Assembly: GCA_022606135.1 (NCBI GenBank)
Contig: JABYQN010000003.1
Span: 186,001-250,000 of the forward strand
Origin: Fomes fomentarius
Lineage: Eukaryota > Basidiomycota > Agaricomycetes > Polyporales > Polyporaceae
Reading direction: 5' to 3'
DNA length: 64,000 bases
Part shown: positions 12,849-24,929 of the stretch, piece by piece
Position numbering within the stretch: position 1 is the first letter of the stretch
Layout of the letters: each line of letters begins with the position of its first letter
Position numbers and translations under genes: made by a program
Notes under the pieces: generated by a model
What the model was told of the DNA's origin: nothing
The model's input: the letters and a program-made list of their open reading frames with translations, nothing else
The model's database searches: none

Positions 12849-12864
12849 CCGACGTCGGGGCGCC
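12849..12864 (+). promoter_or_regulatory. Conserved upstream block of esterase 3
   Basis: CCGACGTCGGGGCGCC is identical to the block before copy 1 and lies 109 bp before the ATG at 12973. Confidence 0.5.
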
Positions 12865-12908
12865 CTTTTCTGTGAGTCAACCCAGTTTGAGTGGAAATTT
12901 GGGATCGC

Positions 12909-12918
12909 ATATATATAT
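12909..12918 (+). promoter_or_regulatory. TATA box of esterase 3
   Basis: ATATATATAT lies about 58 bp before the ATG at 12973. Confidence 0.55.
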
Positions 12919-12972
12919 CATCTCTGGTAGGGAGAAGGCCGTTGCCTATTATCTCGAGCCGTTTCTACATCC

Positions 12973-15347
12973 ATGCATACACGTGGTCATCTCCAAACTG
13001 TTCAAGTTCTCAGTGCACTCCTATATTTTTCCCTGACACGGGCAGTCACGGCCGATGGGTCTACAGCGCCAACGGTGCAGCTCGACGCTGCTACGGTCAT
13101 TGGTACACAAAATGGTTCGGTCGACAGCTTCCTAGGAATCCCGTTTGCCCAGCCCCCGTACGTCTCTGTATCTCGGCTTTGTGCAGACACCATTTTGACC
13201 ATCGAGAAACCACAGGGTTGGGAATCTTCGCCTCAGGCTTCCTGAGCTTCTGACTTCTTACAATGGAACTGTCAACGCCACAGCGTTCGGAAATCAGTGT
13301 ATACAACAACCTCCTCTCCCGCTCGACGCCCCTCAGGAGCTATTGCAAGATGTCATCACATTTATCTCTGAAGCCGGATCTGGCGGAGACTTTGGTGTGC
13401 CTCATAGCGAAGATTGTGAGTACCGCCTGCTCGGACTTGTGTATGTTTTCTAATCACGCCCTGACGTAGGTCTGTATCTCAATGTGATTCGTCCTGCGAA
13501 CATATCAGCGGGCGCAAACCTCCCGGTCTTAGCGGTGAGTACTGTACGGTGTCACAGTGACCACATTCTGAAAGCGAAGCCGACTCTTTCCAGTGGATCT
13601 ACGGTGGTGCATTTGCTCAAGGGTCCAATGCGATGTAAGGTCTGGCAAAGCAGTCGACTTGTGCAAGGACTAACTTCTACTTCTTGACAGGGAAAACTAT
13701 AATGGGTCTGCTATTGTGCAGAGGTCAATCGATATCGGTGAGCCTATAATCTACGTAGCGATGAATTATCGGTAAGCATATAAGTCTTGTGATGCAGATT
13801 TCTTTATAGCTGATATATCCCACCTTTGGGTTAGCGTGAACGTCTTCGGATTCTTGGGCGGTAAGGAAGTGAAAGAAGAAGGTGTGGGGAATCTCGGTCT
13901 CCAGGATCGTGCGTGCAAGTTCCTGCCATACCCACTGAGCGCTGTACTCATAGAGTGTGTACAGAACGTGCCGGACTCCGCTGGATTCATAAGTTCATCT
14001 CGTCCTTCGGAGGAGACCCAACCAAGGTCACAATGTAATTACCCAATGAGCGATCGCACTAGCGAGATACTGACCGTATTTCTGTTCCAAGCTGGGGCCA
14101 GAGTGCCGGGTCGGCTTCAGTCGCGCTGCAGATGCTGCACAATGATGGAGATCCCGAGGGTCTCTTCCGCGCTGGAATCATGAATTCGGGAAGTTTTGTA
14201 TACACGAAGGATGTGACGGAACTGCAGGACACCTACAACTCTGTAGTTGATCAGGTCGGATGCTCCGGAGCGCCGGACAGTCTCGCATGCTTGCGCACTA
14301 TATCTACGGACAGCCTCATCGCGGCTGCTAACAACACTTTGGCCCCCTTTAGCCGCGCCGTGAGTTCTATCGTTCGCGTTGTGCATTCTAAAGATACTGA
14401 AGGCATATATAGGGTTTGGCCCTCCCATACATGCCACGTGCAGACGGTCAGTTCCTCAAGCAACCTATACCGGAGCTAGTACTCAACGGCAAACTGGCGA
14501 AAATCCCATTCATCATCGGTATGTGTGCGTTGCCTCCCAATTGCTCCATTCTGATTGAGACTCCCGACAGGCGATGTCAAGGATGAAGGTACACTCTTCT
14601 CCATCGTTGCCACAGACATCACGTAAGTCCTGCGCTTCGATTCTTGTCCGCCCGCAGTACCTTCTAACCGACATGCTACTAACTACGCTCAGCACCGATG
14701 ACGAATTCACAAAGTATATTCAAACATGGTTCCCGGAAGCGAGCCCTGCCGATTTGCAACCCATCCTCGAGGCGTACAGTTCTGACCCTGCAGATGGTTC
14801 ACCCTTTGACACTGGGGATGCCAACGCTTTTGCTTCGCAGTACAAGCGGGTCTCTGCGCTGCAGGGGGACCTGTTCTTTAACGCACCCCGTCGTGTACTC
14901 TTGGACAAGTACTCCCCCACACAGCCAACGTACAACTTCGGTAAGTGACAATTGCTCATTAGGTCATTGGGTGCGGCTGAGTCAAGGTGAATGACGGCAA
15001 ACCTTCAGTAATCAATGGACGTGGCTATCCCGGTCTCGGGATCGTAAGTTGCAGCTTGCTTCACGACACTACGATGGGTTGCTCACAACCTCTATCTGCA
15101 GGCTCACGGGGCCGATACCCCCCTCGCATATAAGCCTGGGGACATGATTGACTACTTTGTTCGCTTCGTCAATGACCTGAACCCAAATTCGGATACAGGC
15201 GTGCAGTGGCCCAAATATGACGCTGCTGCGCGCTTGAGTCTGGAGTTTAGTATTGATGTTGATACACCACTTCGGATCGTCGCAGATGACGCGCGCTCGG
15301 AGGCGATGGGCGTTGTCTCTGCCCTGAGCCTTCGTTTTCCGTTCTAG
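12973..15347 (+). CDS. Secreted type-B carboxylesterase/lipase, copy 3 (intact, GQSAG)
   Basis: Thirteen exons: 12973-13157, 13216-13415, 13470-13534, 13594-13634, 13691-13771, 13835-13908, 13965-14034, 14092-14359, 14413-14518, 14571-14622, 14693-14940, 15009-15043, 15102-15347. One frame of 556 residues results. Nucleophile Ser243 sits in GQSAG as in copy 1, Glu369 in KDEGTLFS, and His477 in AHGAD. The oxyanion loop reads WIYGGAF, with Ala in place of the third Gly found in the other copies. Exon lengths match copies 1 and 2 almost exactly. It is the third member of a head-to-tail array and probably arose by unequal crossing over. Confidence 0.88.
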
Positions 15348-15470
15348 ACCTTCGTAACGTCTACGTGTTACATTTGATCTACGCAAGACGGACTCGAAAC
15401 ATATATTTCGTACCTCATTTGGGCGTTGCCAATTCTTCAAAGCTACCGTTCCAAGTTCCGATCCAACGCT

Positions 15471-15802
15471 CGGCTCACGTTCCGACACCGGGAGCGCGAG
15501 CGCGCTCACTCCGCAGTACAAGAGGATTGCTGCGCTGCGCTGCAGGGTGACACACACTCAATCAATGGCTGCAGGCCCACGGCGGTGACCTACTCATCGC
15601 CTACGGTCCGAGCGACATGACAGACTACTTCATTCGTTTCGTCAACCATATCAACCCAAACGGCTCACATACTGGAGTATGGCAGTGGCCCCGATACGTG
15701 ACTGTTTGCGCACGCGAGATCATCCCTCGCTATAACTTCCGACTTCGAGCATTGGGCCGCCATGGATGTCGTTTCTGTGTTGAGCCTTCACTTCCCGTTC
15801 TA
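15471..15802 (+). pseudogene. Esterase C-terminal relic
   Basis: Fragments of the last exons of the esterase family are legible: a degraded TGSASALTPQYKRIAAL-like segment (late exon 11), then AHGGDLLIAYGPSDM, TDYFIRFVNHINPNG and WQWPRY, then scrambled sequence ending in LPVL followed by TAG. Exons 1-10 and the 35-nt exon 12 are missing. TPQYKRIAAL and GGDLLIAY are closer to copies 4 to 6 than to its neighbour copy 3. Confidence 0.75.
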
Positions 15803-15833
15803 GAACTGTGTTGCGACTGTTCTTTGTCTTGAA

Positions 15834-17080
15834 AAGTACCAGGGCGAGCATCGTCCCAGATCGTGCCTACAGGCGCTACGTGCCACTGTCGTCGGAGGCA
15901 TATGTCATATCGCCGAAGACAGTGACACTGTCAGGGTATGAGTCAGATACTCCGGTCCAGCGTTTCTCGCCGAGGCTGTCCTTGCCATACAGAAATGAAG
16001 ACAGGTCGTGCTCACTGGATGAAAACAGTGGTTGCAAGTTGTGCAGGCGTAACTGGCAGTGGGAGGAAGACGACGAAGATAATAAACTAGATGATCCCGC
16101 GGATTATCTGAACATTCGAGCTCCGACTGATGTAGCAAGTATGCTGGAATGCCGTAGCGTTTCTCCGCTGGCTCCACTCGATGGAGAGCGGCGGCAAATG
16201 ATTGCCGGTATGTTTCTAGGAGGGCAAACCGCATAGTCAACAGAACCTGGACAGGTACGCTCCCTCTTTCATCAACTTCTGAGTCACCATTGTCAATCTA
16301 TGTCACTCTTCATTATACGTTCCGTACTCGATGAAGCTCCGGATGCAGATGGACTTTGACCTAGATTGAACTCTGTATTACAACATAAAGGCTCCAGCCC
16401 CACTTGCGAGCTTCCAAGTCCCATTACTCCACGGTTGGCGATCATAGGACCCCGCTCACAGAAGCCTGTCCTAGGGAGCTCAATAAGCCCGGTTCGCATG
16501 GTCTCTTCTCCTCACCGATTCTGCTGCTCTCGTTGCATTGACTCTACGTCTTCCATCAGTACCTACATGTCATCGTACACCTTTTGGCGCCTGACCATGA
16601 TGTTCGATGTCGTAGCTTGATGAACGAAGACCCCCTCAAATGCTTAGTGAGTGGATAGAGTTTGCTTAGAACGGCCTCCATCAGTGTTTCAGGCAGCAAG
16701 GTCAACGCATCAGCTACCCACCGCACCAGGTTGATAACCCCATTGGGACGCGCCTGCAAGACCGCGCGCCTGTGTGCTTAGGTGCGTTCACCGCGCTGAA
16801 AAGATAGTGGAGGCTCAAGAAAGGGTTAACCAACCACGTCACTGAGTTGTCAGGCTCTCTAGCACTAGGTGAGTCTACTGCTAGACTAACTTAGAATGCC
16901 CAGTGAAGTATGCACTCGAAGGAAGTATGATTCACGGAAGCATCATGCTTGGGGACTTTCTCAATGGCATCGGCAGGAGCTGCGCGTCCATCATTAACAG
17001 ATGGACTGCCCTCGTTCCGGCCCTTCCGGCGCTGGCCCAATACATTCACCGTCGTTTAAATGCATTATTTGACAGATGGA
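15834..17080. other. Intergenic with a dispersed repeat, no gene
   Basis: The segment 16100-16182 recurs at 46086-46168. The rest holds only short open frames without recognisable domains. Confidence 0.45.
16100..16182. repeat. Dispersed repeat, copy A (matches 46086-46168)
   Basis: Both copies share CGCGGATTATCT, GAGCTCCGACTGAT and GGAATGCCGTAGC in the same order and spacing, with scattered mismatches. The other copy lies 30 kb away, just upstream of the deaminase-like gene on the minus strand. Confidence 0.6.
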
Positions 17081-17088
17081 TAGCAGAG

Positions 17089-17096
17089 TATATATA
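17089..17096 (+). promoter_or_regulatory. TATA box of esterase 4
   Basis: TATATATA lies about 58 bp before the ATG at 17151. The CCGACGTCGGGGCG block of the other copies was not found upstream of this gene. Confidence 0.55.
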
Positions 17097-17150
17097 GGGT
17101 ACCCAGAGGAAGGAGTCCTTCATCGGTCTCAGTATTGAGACGTCTGGAAG

Positions 17151-19476
17151 ATGCTCCTGACCGCCCTCGCGTTCGCCGCGCTGGTCCCCCCTTCACTAAT
17201 AATCAATGCAGCCTCCGTTAAGGGTCAGGAAGATCCGACTCTCCAGCTGGACGCAGCGACAGTGGTTGGTACCAGAAATGGTTCTGTCGACAGTTTCCTA
17301 GGGATCCCATTCGCACACCCTCCGTGAGTCCCCACTACTTCCCATTCACAGACCTCGATTCATTGTCTCGCTACAGTGTGGGCGATCTTCGTCTTCGCCT
17401 CCCTCAGATCTCGACGTCGTACAATGGAACTATCAACGCGACTAAGCTTGGGAATCAGTGTCTCGGACAAGCGCTCCCTCTACCGCCCAACCTCCCTCCA
17501 GATGTAGTGCAAGTTGTCGGACCTCTACTCCCCCAATTCTCCCTCAACCCTGATGTGCCTGTGAGCGAAGATTGTGAGTGGGCTTTACTTTGACCACGAC
17601 ATAGCCTGACTCTGTGTCATAATGAAGGTCTGAACATCAACATCATTCGCCCTTCGAACCTACCTGCAGACGCCAAGCTGCCGGTGCTATTTGTGAGTTG
17701 GGAGTGATGAGGTTCAGAATTGCTGTAGTGACCAATTATTCTAGTGGATCTATGGTGGAGGATTTGTTCTAGGCTCAAACTCATTGTGGGCTCTCCGTCT
17801 CTAAAACCTATGTTCTGTCCTAATTGACTATTGGCTGTGTCGACAGACCAATCTACAATGGTAGTGCCGTAGTGCAGAGATCGATAGACATAGGAGAACC
17901 TATCATATTTGTCGCTGTCAACTATCGGTAGGCTACTTCCTCTAGCCAAATGGACACGAGCTGATACAAGGCATGATGGCTAGCCTCAACGTATTTGGGT
18001 TCCTTGGCGGGAAGGAGGTGAAGGAGGCCGGTCTGGGGAATATAGGTCTTCACGACCGTACGTCTGGCTCGCGATATCGCTCGCGCATGCCTCGCGCTAA
18101 TGTTTGACCTCACCAGAACGAGCTGGCTTACACTGGGTAAACAGATTCATTTCGGCCTTCGGCGGTGACCCATCAAAAGTCACAATGTGAAATACTCATG
18201 TATCGCGGCTCATACGCGATCACACTGACGAGTTCATCTTGAACAGCTGGGGAGAGAGTGCAGGCGCGATATCGGTTGCACTTCATATGCTCACAAACGA
18301 CGGAAACACAGAAGGACTCTTCCGTGCTGGAATCATGAGTTCTGGGAGCCTGGTTCCCACTGGAGACATCATCGATCTCCAAGGCACGTACAACTTCGTT
18401 GTCGATCAAGTTGGATGCTCCCGATCGTCCGATACGCTTGCATGCTTGCGCACTGTGCCGGCGGATGATTTAGTTGCTGCTGCAAACAACACGCCGGAGC
18501 TCACTTCGTATAGCGTGCGTTTCATGCAATACTTAGCTGCTCACTCTGACTCATCGAATCCAACTTCTCACAGGGCCTCGGTATACCGTATATGCCGCGC
18601 GCAGACGGTATCTTCCTCAAAGAGCCCATCCCGGAGTTGGCGTGCAAAGGAAAGCTCGCCAAGATCCCGTTCATCATGGGTACGTGACTTGCGTGATGCA
18701 TCTGATGTCGTCGCTCACTCCTATAATAGGCGATGTAAAGGATGAGGGGACGCTCTTCTCGCTTGGTATCCTGAATGTGACGTACGTATCTGTTCTTTGT
18801 CTTCTCCTGGGTTCATTAACTGAGCTTCCACAGGACCGATGATGAGTTCGCGGACTTCCTCAGACAGGTCTGGTTCCCCGGTGCGTCCCGTGCTGATGTC
18901 GAGCCAATCCTCGAGGCGTATCCTTCCGATCCTGCTGCCGGCTCACCCTTCGACACTGGAAATGCGAACGCGATCACTAGTCAGTACAAGCGCATTGCTG
19001 CAGTGCAAGGCGACTGGTTCTTCCAGGCGCAACGTCGCACTCTCTTGAAGGAATACGCATCTAAGCAGCCTGCATACAGCTACTGTGAGTATCTGGGCGG
19101 TCTCTCTTCTTCTGGTAAAGGCGTTTGACATGAGAACGACAGTGAGCGCGCGGGGTAACTTCCCTGCAATCGGGGATGTAAGTCACATATAATGCCATGA
19201 ATTGTAGCACCACTACTTACCATGGCATTCCAGGTGCACGGCAGTGACTTGCTCATCGCCTTTGCCGGAGGAGACCTGACCGACTACCTTGTGCGCTTCG
19301 TCAACCACCTTGATCCGAATGGGAAGACAGGAGTTCAGTGGCCCCGATACAGCCTTGCTACACGCCCTGTGCTGCAGTTCAACGATGGCGAACCAGCGAT
19401 CAACGTGACTTCAGACATTGAGCGTTTACAGGGGATGGAAGTCGTTGCTTCGCTAGGCCGCCGCTTCCCTTTCTAG
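17151..19476 (+). CDS. Secreted type-B carboxylesterase/lipase, copy 4 (intact, canonical GESAG)
   Basis: Thirteen exons: 17151-17323, 17377-17573, 17628-17692, 17745-17785, 17847-17927, 17984-18057, 18117-18186, 18247-18514, 18574-18679, 18730-18781, 18834-19084, 19143-19177, 19234-19476. They join to 551 residues. The N-terminus is a clear signal peptide ([14 protein letters not shown]). It has the WIYGGGF oxyanion loop, Ser238 in the canonical GESAG, Glu364 in KDEGTLFS and His473 in VHGSD. Intron positions and small-exon lengths match copies 1-3, but the sequence belongs to a second subgroup that also includes the minus-strand copies at 27680 and 32460 and the transposon-split copy at 51491. 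The closest relative in the window is the copy at 51491. Confidence 0.88.
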
Positions 19477-19479
19477 CAC

Positions 19480-20900
19480 CCTCGTTCTAGCTTCACCCGT
19501 CACTTGTAGCATGTACACATATTAAGCTAGTGTTTGTACGAGTGTAAGCTTGAGCGCTTTAATCCGAACCACATACAGTTCTTGACACGGCTGCCCGGTT
19601 GCCCTTTTCCACCGTCAAGTAAACCCTCAAACCACCGACCTTGTGATGCTCATTTTCTGCGACCTCTCGATATGCCGGACATATCTCATCCTCCCAGAGG
19701 GCAGCTCGCTAATTGCAGGCTGACCATAAGTAGCCTACTCGGAGTCACGATGCGCGGGGCCGAACCTTAGCCGCCAAGTGGGCGTATCTAGCATCATATG
19801 GCGTGCTGAAAAGTCTAAGTGAAGCCGCCATATACAGATTCCCGCTGTTGCGCCTAGATATGACGGCTGCCAAGTCCTATTGGCACCGCTTCTGTCTCTC
19901 TTAGCCAACCCAAGCATTATAGTGAATGACTGCGTGGATATCGGAGAACTTAGTTCAAGCTGGGACACCATAGGAACGGTATATAGGCCTGGGGCATAAG
20001 TGAAGAACGTTGGTGCCGGCTTCAGAAGGCGTCCGATAGGACGCGGGTGCGGGAACTGAAGCGGCATGCGGTGAGGTAAGACGGGGAGAGAAACGCTCAC
20101 GAGGGCAACAGACAACCTGAGACTTGCGGTGCGGACTCTACACGGCAAGGACCCGGGTAGTATGCCGACGAGTGGCGTCGATGAAGGAGGATAGGGGTCG
20201 GAGAAGAAGAACAAGATAGACACCGTGGACGATGTACAGCGCGAAGAGACGCTGATGCTGCTACTAGTACTACTTTAGTGTACTGCGTGATGGATCGGGG
20301 AGGTCCTGGTGGCATGTTCGGGCCTTTGAGACTTGAGTTCATGGACTGGTGATACCGGCAGCTTCTTTCCTCTGCGTCGTTCCGGAGAGGCCGCGGAATA
20401 CAAAGTGCACAGGTCCAGAGGCGTCTTTGCACCTCTCGAACGTCATAGGCATCCGGGGTCTCAGAACAGAGAGTCACCCCTCTTTGCGGCTCCGGAGCGG
20501 AGATATGTTGTTCTCTTGTCACGAGCTACGCGAACGCTTGCGACGGACCATGTGTGACTCGACCATTGAATGACATCCTCTGACTCAGAGTAGGAGGCGG
20601 AAGACCGAGAACAGTATGTGTCGGCTGTCTTGCTCAAACATGTTAGTGATGGAGATGGAGATTGAGGTTGCTGTACCAGTAGTGCATCAGTAAACTGTAA
20701 CCGCGGTTCGAACTCAGAGTTATCCAGTACTCACTCCCATTCAAACCTCATCTTCGAAGCTAGAGTAAGTCTCTACTATAGTATGTTTCTACTATGTCTG
20801 CAGGTGTTTTGAGATCGGGGTGCACGCGGGTGTGGGAAATGTTGATGAGGCGAGGCGCCATGATTCGGAAGGTGTGTCACTGGTGTTTGCCATAGACTCG
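19480..20900. other. Intergenic, no supportable gene
   Basis: Minus-strand open frames of 141 and 162 codons occur at 19735-20522 but overlap each other, are Ser/Pro/Arg-rich and show no domain or splice pattern. I see no repeat linking this stretch to the rest of the window. Confidence 0.4.
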
Positions 20901-20973
20901 GAGTGAAGCGCTCAGTGCACGTTTTGCCGATGGCCCGCGCATACTACTCCCAGGACCCTTGTTTTACCTTAGA

Positions 20974-20981
20974 TGACGTCA
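20974..20981 (+). promoter_or_regulatory. CRE-like palindrome upstream of the P450 gene
   Basis: TGACGTCA, the bZIP/CRE consensus, lies 118 bp before the ATG at 21092, and a TATATATT box follows at 20991. Whether a CREB/ATF-type factor binds is inference. Confidence 0.45.
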
Positions 20982-20990
20982 ATCTCGTAC

Positions 20991-20998
20991 TATATATT
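20991..20998 (+). promoter_or_regulatory. TATA box of the P450 gene
   Basis: TATATATT lies about 100 bp before the predicted ATG and 10 bp after the CRE-like palindrome. Confidence 0.45.
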
Positions 20999-21091
20999 CA
21001 CACCTTCTCCAGCAGCAGTACTCTCACTCTTACATCCCATCCGAAGTTCATCGTTTATCACACCTACGCTTCCACTACCTTCAAGTTGAAG

Positions 21092-23222
21092 ATGCTCCCT
21101 TCTGTGGACGCAGTGACCTACGTCCTGCTCTTGTCGTCCCCGACACTTCCTCTCGTTATTGGTTTAGTACTTGCTCTGTATGTTGGAATCCGACAGATTG
21201 CTAGTGGTCCAAGGCTCCCTCCCGGACCACGAGGCTTTCCTCTCATAGGCAATGCTCTTGACTTTCCGAAGGAGGACCAAGGTCGGAAGTTCCACGATCT
21301 CTCAAAGCAGTACGGTAAGCTCTGTATACTCCATGTCCTCAAAAGCATGTTTTGGATAACGATTATTTCAGGCGATATTGTTCACCTAAAGATATTTGGC
21401 CAACATACTATTCTTCTCGGAACATACCAAGCTGCGCGTGACCTACTGGACAAACGGTCTGTTATCTACTCGGACAGACCGCCCTTGATCATGGCCAAGC
21501 TGTACGTTCCGCCCCTTTCTCTCTTTTGTATGTTCTCATTATACGACTTATTGCATCATATGTGGCTCCAATGATCAGGACAGCGTTCACCGAATGGGCC
21601 ACGACGCTCGTAGAATATGGCCCCCGATGGCGCACGCATCGGCGAGCACTTCATCAAGAGTTGGGCGCGGAGTTCGTCTCCAAGTATAGAACGGTCCAAC
21701 TCCAGATCGCACACGAGCTCCTTCGCAAATTGCTTCAAGACCCAACGCATTTCCTCAAGCACATAGAGATGTGAGCGTCGCTACCTAACGACTCCCAATC
21801 ACTGACACCGAGCTGCTACAATGGCAGGGCCCTTGCGGCTACCTCTCTCCGTGTCGCCTATGGGCTCGAACTTTCCAATGGCAATGAGAAATACCTGCGC
21901 ATGCTTCGAACCCTCAACGAGATTGGCGTCGAGTTCATGGTCCCCGGGAAGTTCTTGGTCGAGGCAATCCCTGCTTTACAGCATCTTCCCACATGGTTTC
22001 CTGGCGCAGACTTCAAGCGGCAAGCGATTGGTGTCGTTCCTCGGGTTCGACAGCTCGTCCGGGGGGTCTTCGAAGCTGGAAAGAGTAATATGGTTAGTAT
22101 GATGTGATAAATATTAGATGCCACTCTTCATGTGTTGACTATACGACCCGTGTAGGAGAGCGGTGTCGTCCATGAGTCGATTTTGACCAGAATTTTGCAA
22201 TCCAGTGGACAGCAGGATCAAGACTCAATTGCCGAGACAGAGGATCTGTGCGCTTCAGTTGCAGCAACGGTGTATACCGGTGCGTCTCTCTCATAATACT
22301 GTCATCTTTGGAGTTAACGTAGAGCGTCGTGTCGCAGCTGGTGCAGAGACGGTACGTAGACGGCATCTGCGTGCCTCCACACCCTGCTCATTTCCTGAGT
22401 CAAACAGACTGAGGCATCCATACAAGCCTTTTTCCTTGCGATGGCGCTTCATCCAGATGTACAAAAGAAGGCACAGGCAGAACTGGACGAGGTCATCGGT
22501 TCTGGACGGCTTCCGGACTTCAGCGACCGCCAATCGCTGCCGTACGTGAACGCTTTGATCATGGAGCTTGTGCGATGGCATATTGTTACTCCTACTGGAC
22601 TTCCACATACAACGATTCAGGACGACGAGTATAACGGGTACTTCATACCCAAAGGCTCGGTCATCGTTCCAAACGTCTGGTAGGTGTTCTATCACAAGGT
22701 ACCTCGCATACGCTGACATGTCACGTAGGGCGTACTCTCGCGACCCCTCATGCTTTCCCGAGCCGGAGCTCTTTAGCCCGGAGCGATTCCTGAGAGACGG
22801 GGAGATCGACAAGGATGTCACGTCCCCATACGATTTCATCTTCGGGTTTGGAAGGAGGTATGTATCCCTCTCCTTGCGCACCCAGCAATGCATACCTTAC
22901 TGATTTCTAAAAAAAAATCTCTTAGGATATGTCCCGGCCGCCATCTCGCGGACGCAGCGCTGTTCATCATATGTTCTTCGATCTTGCACGTGTTTGAGAT
23001 CTCACCACCCGTAGCCGCCGACGGCACGTTGAAGCCTCTAGAAGCCAAGTTCTCAGACGATCTCATCACGTCGTATGTGCTTGCTTCATGCAATCTATAT
23101 ATGTGCTCTATTACTGACATTGGCGATGTAGGCATCCAGAGCCTTTCGAGTGTGAGGTCCGAGCTCGCTCTGCCGAGACTGCGGCTTTGGTGATCTCTAC
23201 ACATCTCATGGAGGATGGGTAG
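21092..23222 (+). CDS. Cytochrome P450 monooxygenase, microsomal
   Basis: Ten exons: 21092-21314, 21372-21501, 21579-21770, 21828-22092, 22156-22279, 22338-22351 (14 nt), 22408-22679, 22729-22857, 22926-23072, 23132-23222. They join in frame to 528 residues. Features: an N-terminal membrane anchor (about 11-32), the proline hinge PPGPRG (43-48), the I-helix oxygen-binding motif AGAETT (312-317), ExxR (Glu369-Arg372) and the heme loop FGFGRRICPG with ligand Cys452. It resembles the basidiomycete P450s often labelled O-methylsterigmatocystin oxidoreductase-like; I do not assign a CYP number or substrate. The ATG was chosen because it starts directly before the membrane anchor. Confidence 0.9.
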
Positions 23223-23781
23223 ATCTCGTACTCTACGTAGGAGAGCTAGATGAGATGTAAGAGCTAAAATTAATATTTTGGCGATATGCACTATGCCTGA
23301 GCTGACCGTAAGAACACCGACATAGAGAGTGGTGGTTCAACATACCACGTCATTACCACTTAATAGACGCCCATTTGTTTGTGCACCTTGCGTTGTGTAC
23401 GTGGAGCTGTAGGCCGGGCTTTTTGGCACACGATTGGCTGCGCAGATAAACGGCTCACAGGTGAGAATCACGACCTGATGACTTCCTCATGTCATCGTGC
23501 TCTGCATGAATGGCGCGGTAGCGATGGGCAGCTGGCTCTGCGTCCACGTGAAAATGCGTAGGCTCAGGCTGGCATATGCTAGTTCCAGGCATTACCGTCG
23601 GGCGACATCACGAAGCTTCAGCCAACTTTTGACTTCATCGTGTCGGCGACTGGGTGCTCTTCTACGAGAGACTCACTTGCGTGTCTTCGGCAGCCATGGA
23701 TAAGACGCCAACATTCTTGTCATTCCAGATGAATGCGAAGATATGCAATTAAGGTGTACGAGTCACTGACAAGTCTCTCAA

Positions 23782-24367
23782 CATGCCTTGGATGCCCCAT
23801 GCAGATGGTGTATTCCTGCGAGACGAGCCACAAAAAGTGGTCTTGGAGGGCAGCATAGCGGACGTACCTTTCGTCGTTGGTCAGTTCTGCCTTTCACAAT
23901 GAGGCAGGGCCATACTCTAACTCATCTTTACCTTAGGGTCATGCGAAGACGAAGGAACATTGTTCACCCTCGCACGTCTCAACCTCACATCCGTGTCCTA
24001 ACACCGACATGTCCGTACCGACCTATTAACGCTTCTATCCACAGAACCGAGCAGGAGGTAGTAGCCTATATCAAGATCCAGCCGCGTCGAGTGCTACTAT
24101 CTCACGCTTGCAACTGTACGATCCTGCGGGATCTCCATTTGGCACAGGGGACGCCTTCGCATTTACTCCGGAGTACAAGCGCCGAGCGGCATTCCAAGGC
24201 GACTCCATCTTTCCATCTTCCAGGCGACACGGCGGTTCCTGCTTGATCAGCGCGCCGGAAAGCAGGTCGTGCGGTCGCTCCGTGAGTGCTGTGCTTTGTT
24301 GTGCTAGCGCATTCAATTGACTGATGGTGGTCTGTAGTGAGTGGCAAGGTTCCTGGATTAGGCGCGG
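23782..24367 (+). pseudogene. Esterase relic of an older lineage (exons 9-12)
   Basis: Recognisable pieces are MPWMPHADGVFLRDEPQ with KIPF-like SIADVPFVVG (exon 9), then after an intron the acid-bearing motif GSCEDEGTLFTL (exon 10), then YDPAGSPFGTGDAFAF and TPEYKRRAAFQGDSIF (exon 11, frame-disrupted), and a short exon-12 remnant near 24338. The nucleophile half and the His-bearing C-terminus are gone. The EDEGT motif differs from the KDEGT of every other copy here, so this is a separate, older branch. Confidence 0.7.
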
Positions 24368-24929
24368 TAAGTCCCTCCACGTCAGCATCTCTGCTGCTTG
24401 TCGTCGACAATCCTTGCATACACGTAGAAACATTCAACTGAGCTCGCCAGCGTGATCTACAAACTTTCTGGAAGGTTTGTCAGATTCCGTCCGAGTCGCC
24501 GAGCTGAGGTGTTGGCTCCTGGACTGTCTCGTGAGCACCCCCGCACTGTCCTCACACGACGCTCCACTCAGCTGCTCATACTGACTCATTTAACTTGGAA
24601 TCCGCTGTCGAATCTTTATTGCCAATAGGATACTTTGAACAGAACTATCCCCGCGCGTTGAGACCAGCCATTGGATGGCCCGGTGCCTTTGTGCATCGGA
24701 ACATCCGCATGTGACATCTGACTGAACTGTAGTAATTATAGCTAGAGTTCTATTGCAACCGACTGCATGTAGGTACCTGGCTCCTCACTGCTGACAACGG
24801 AGCACCCACCCGGATTTTCCGAATTCCCCTGATTCGCCCTAGCCGTTGATGAACCGCGTACAAGTATGAGGGATGTTGTTCATCTATCGTATCCCGCACC
24901 ATCGTCTTTCGTTCACTTTTGCGACAATC

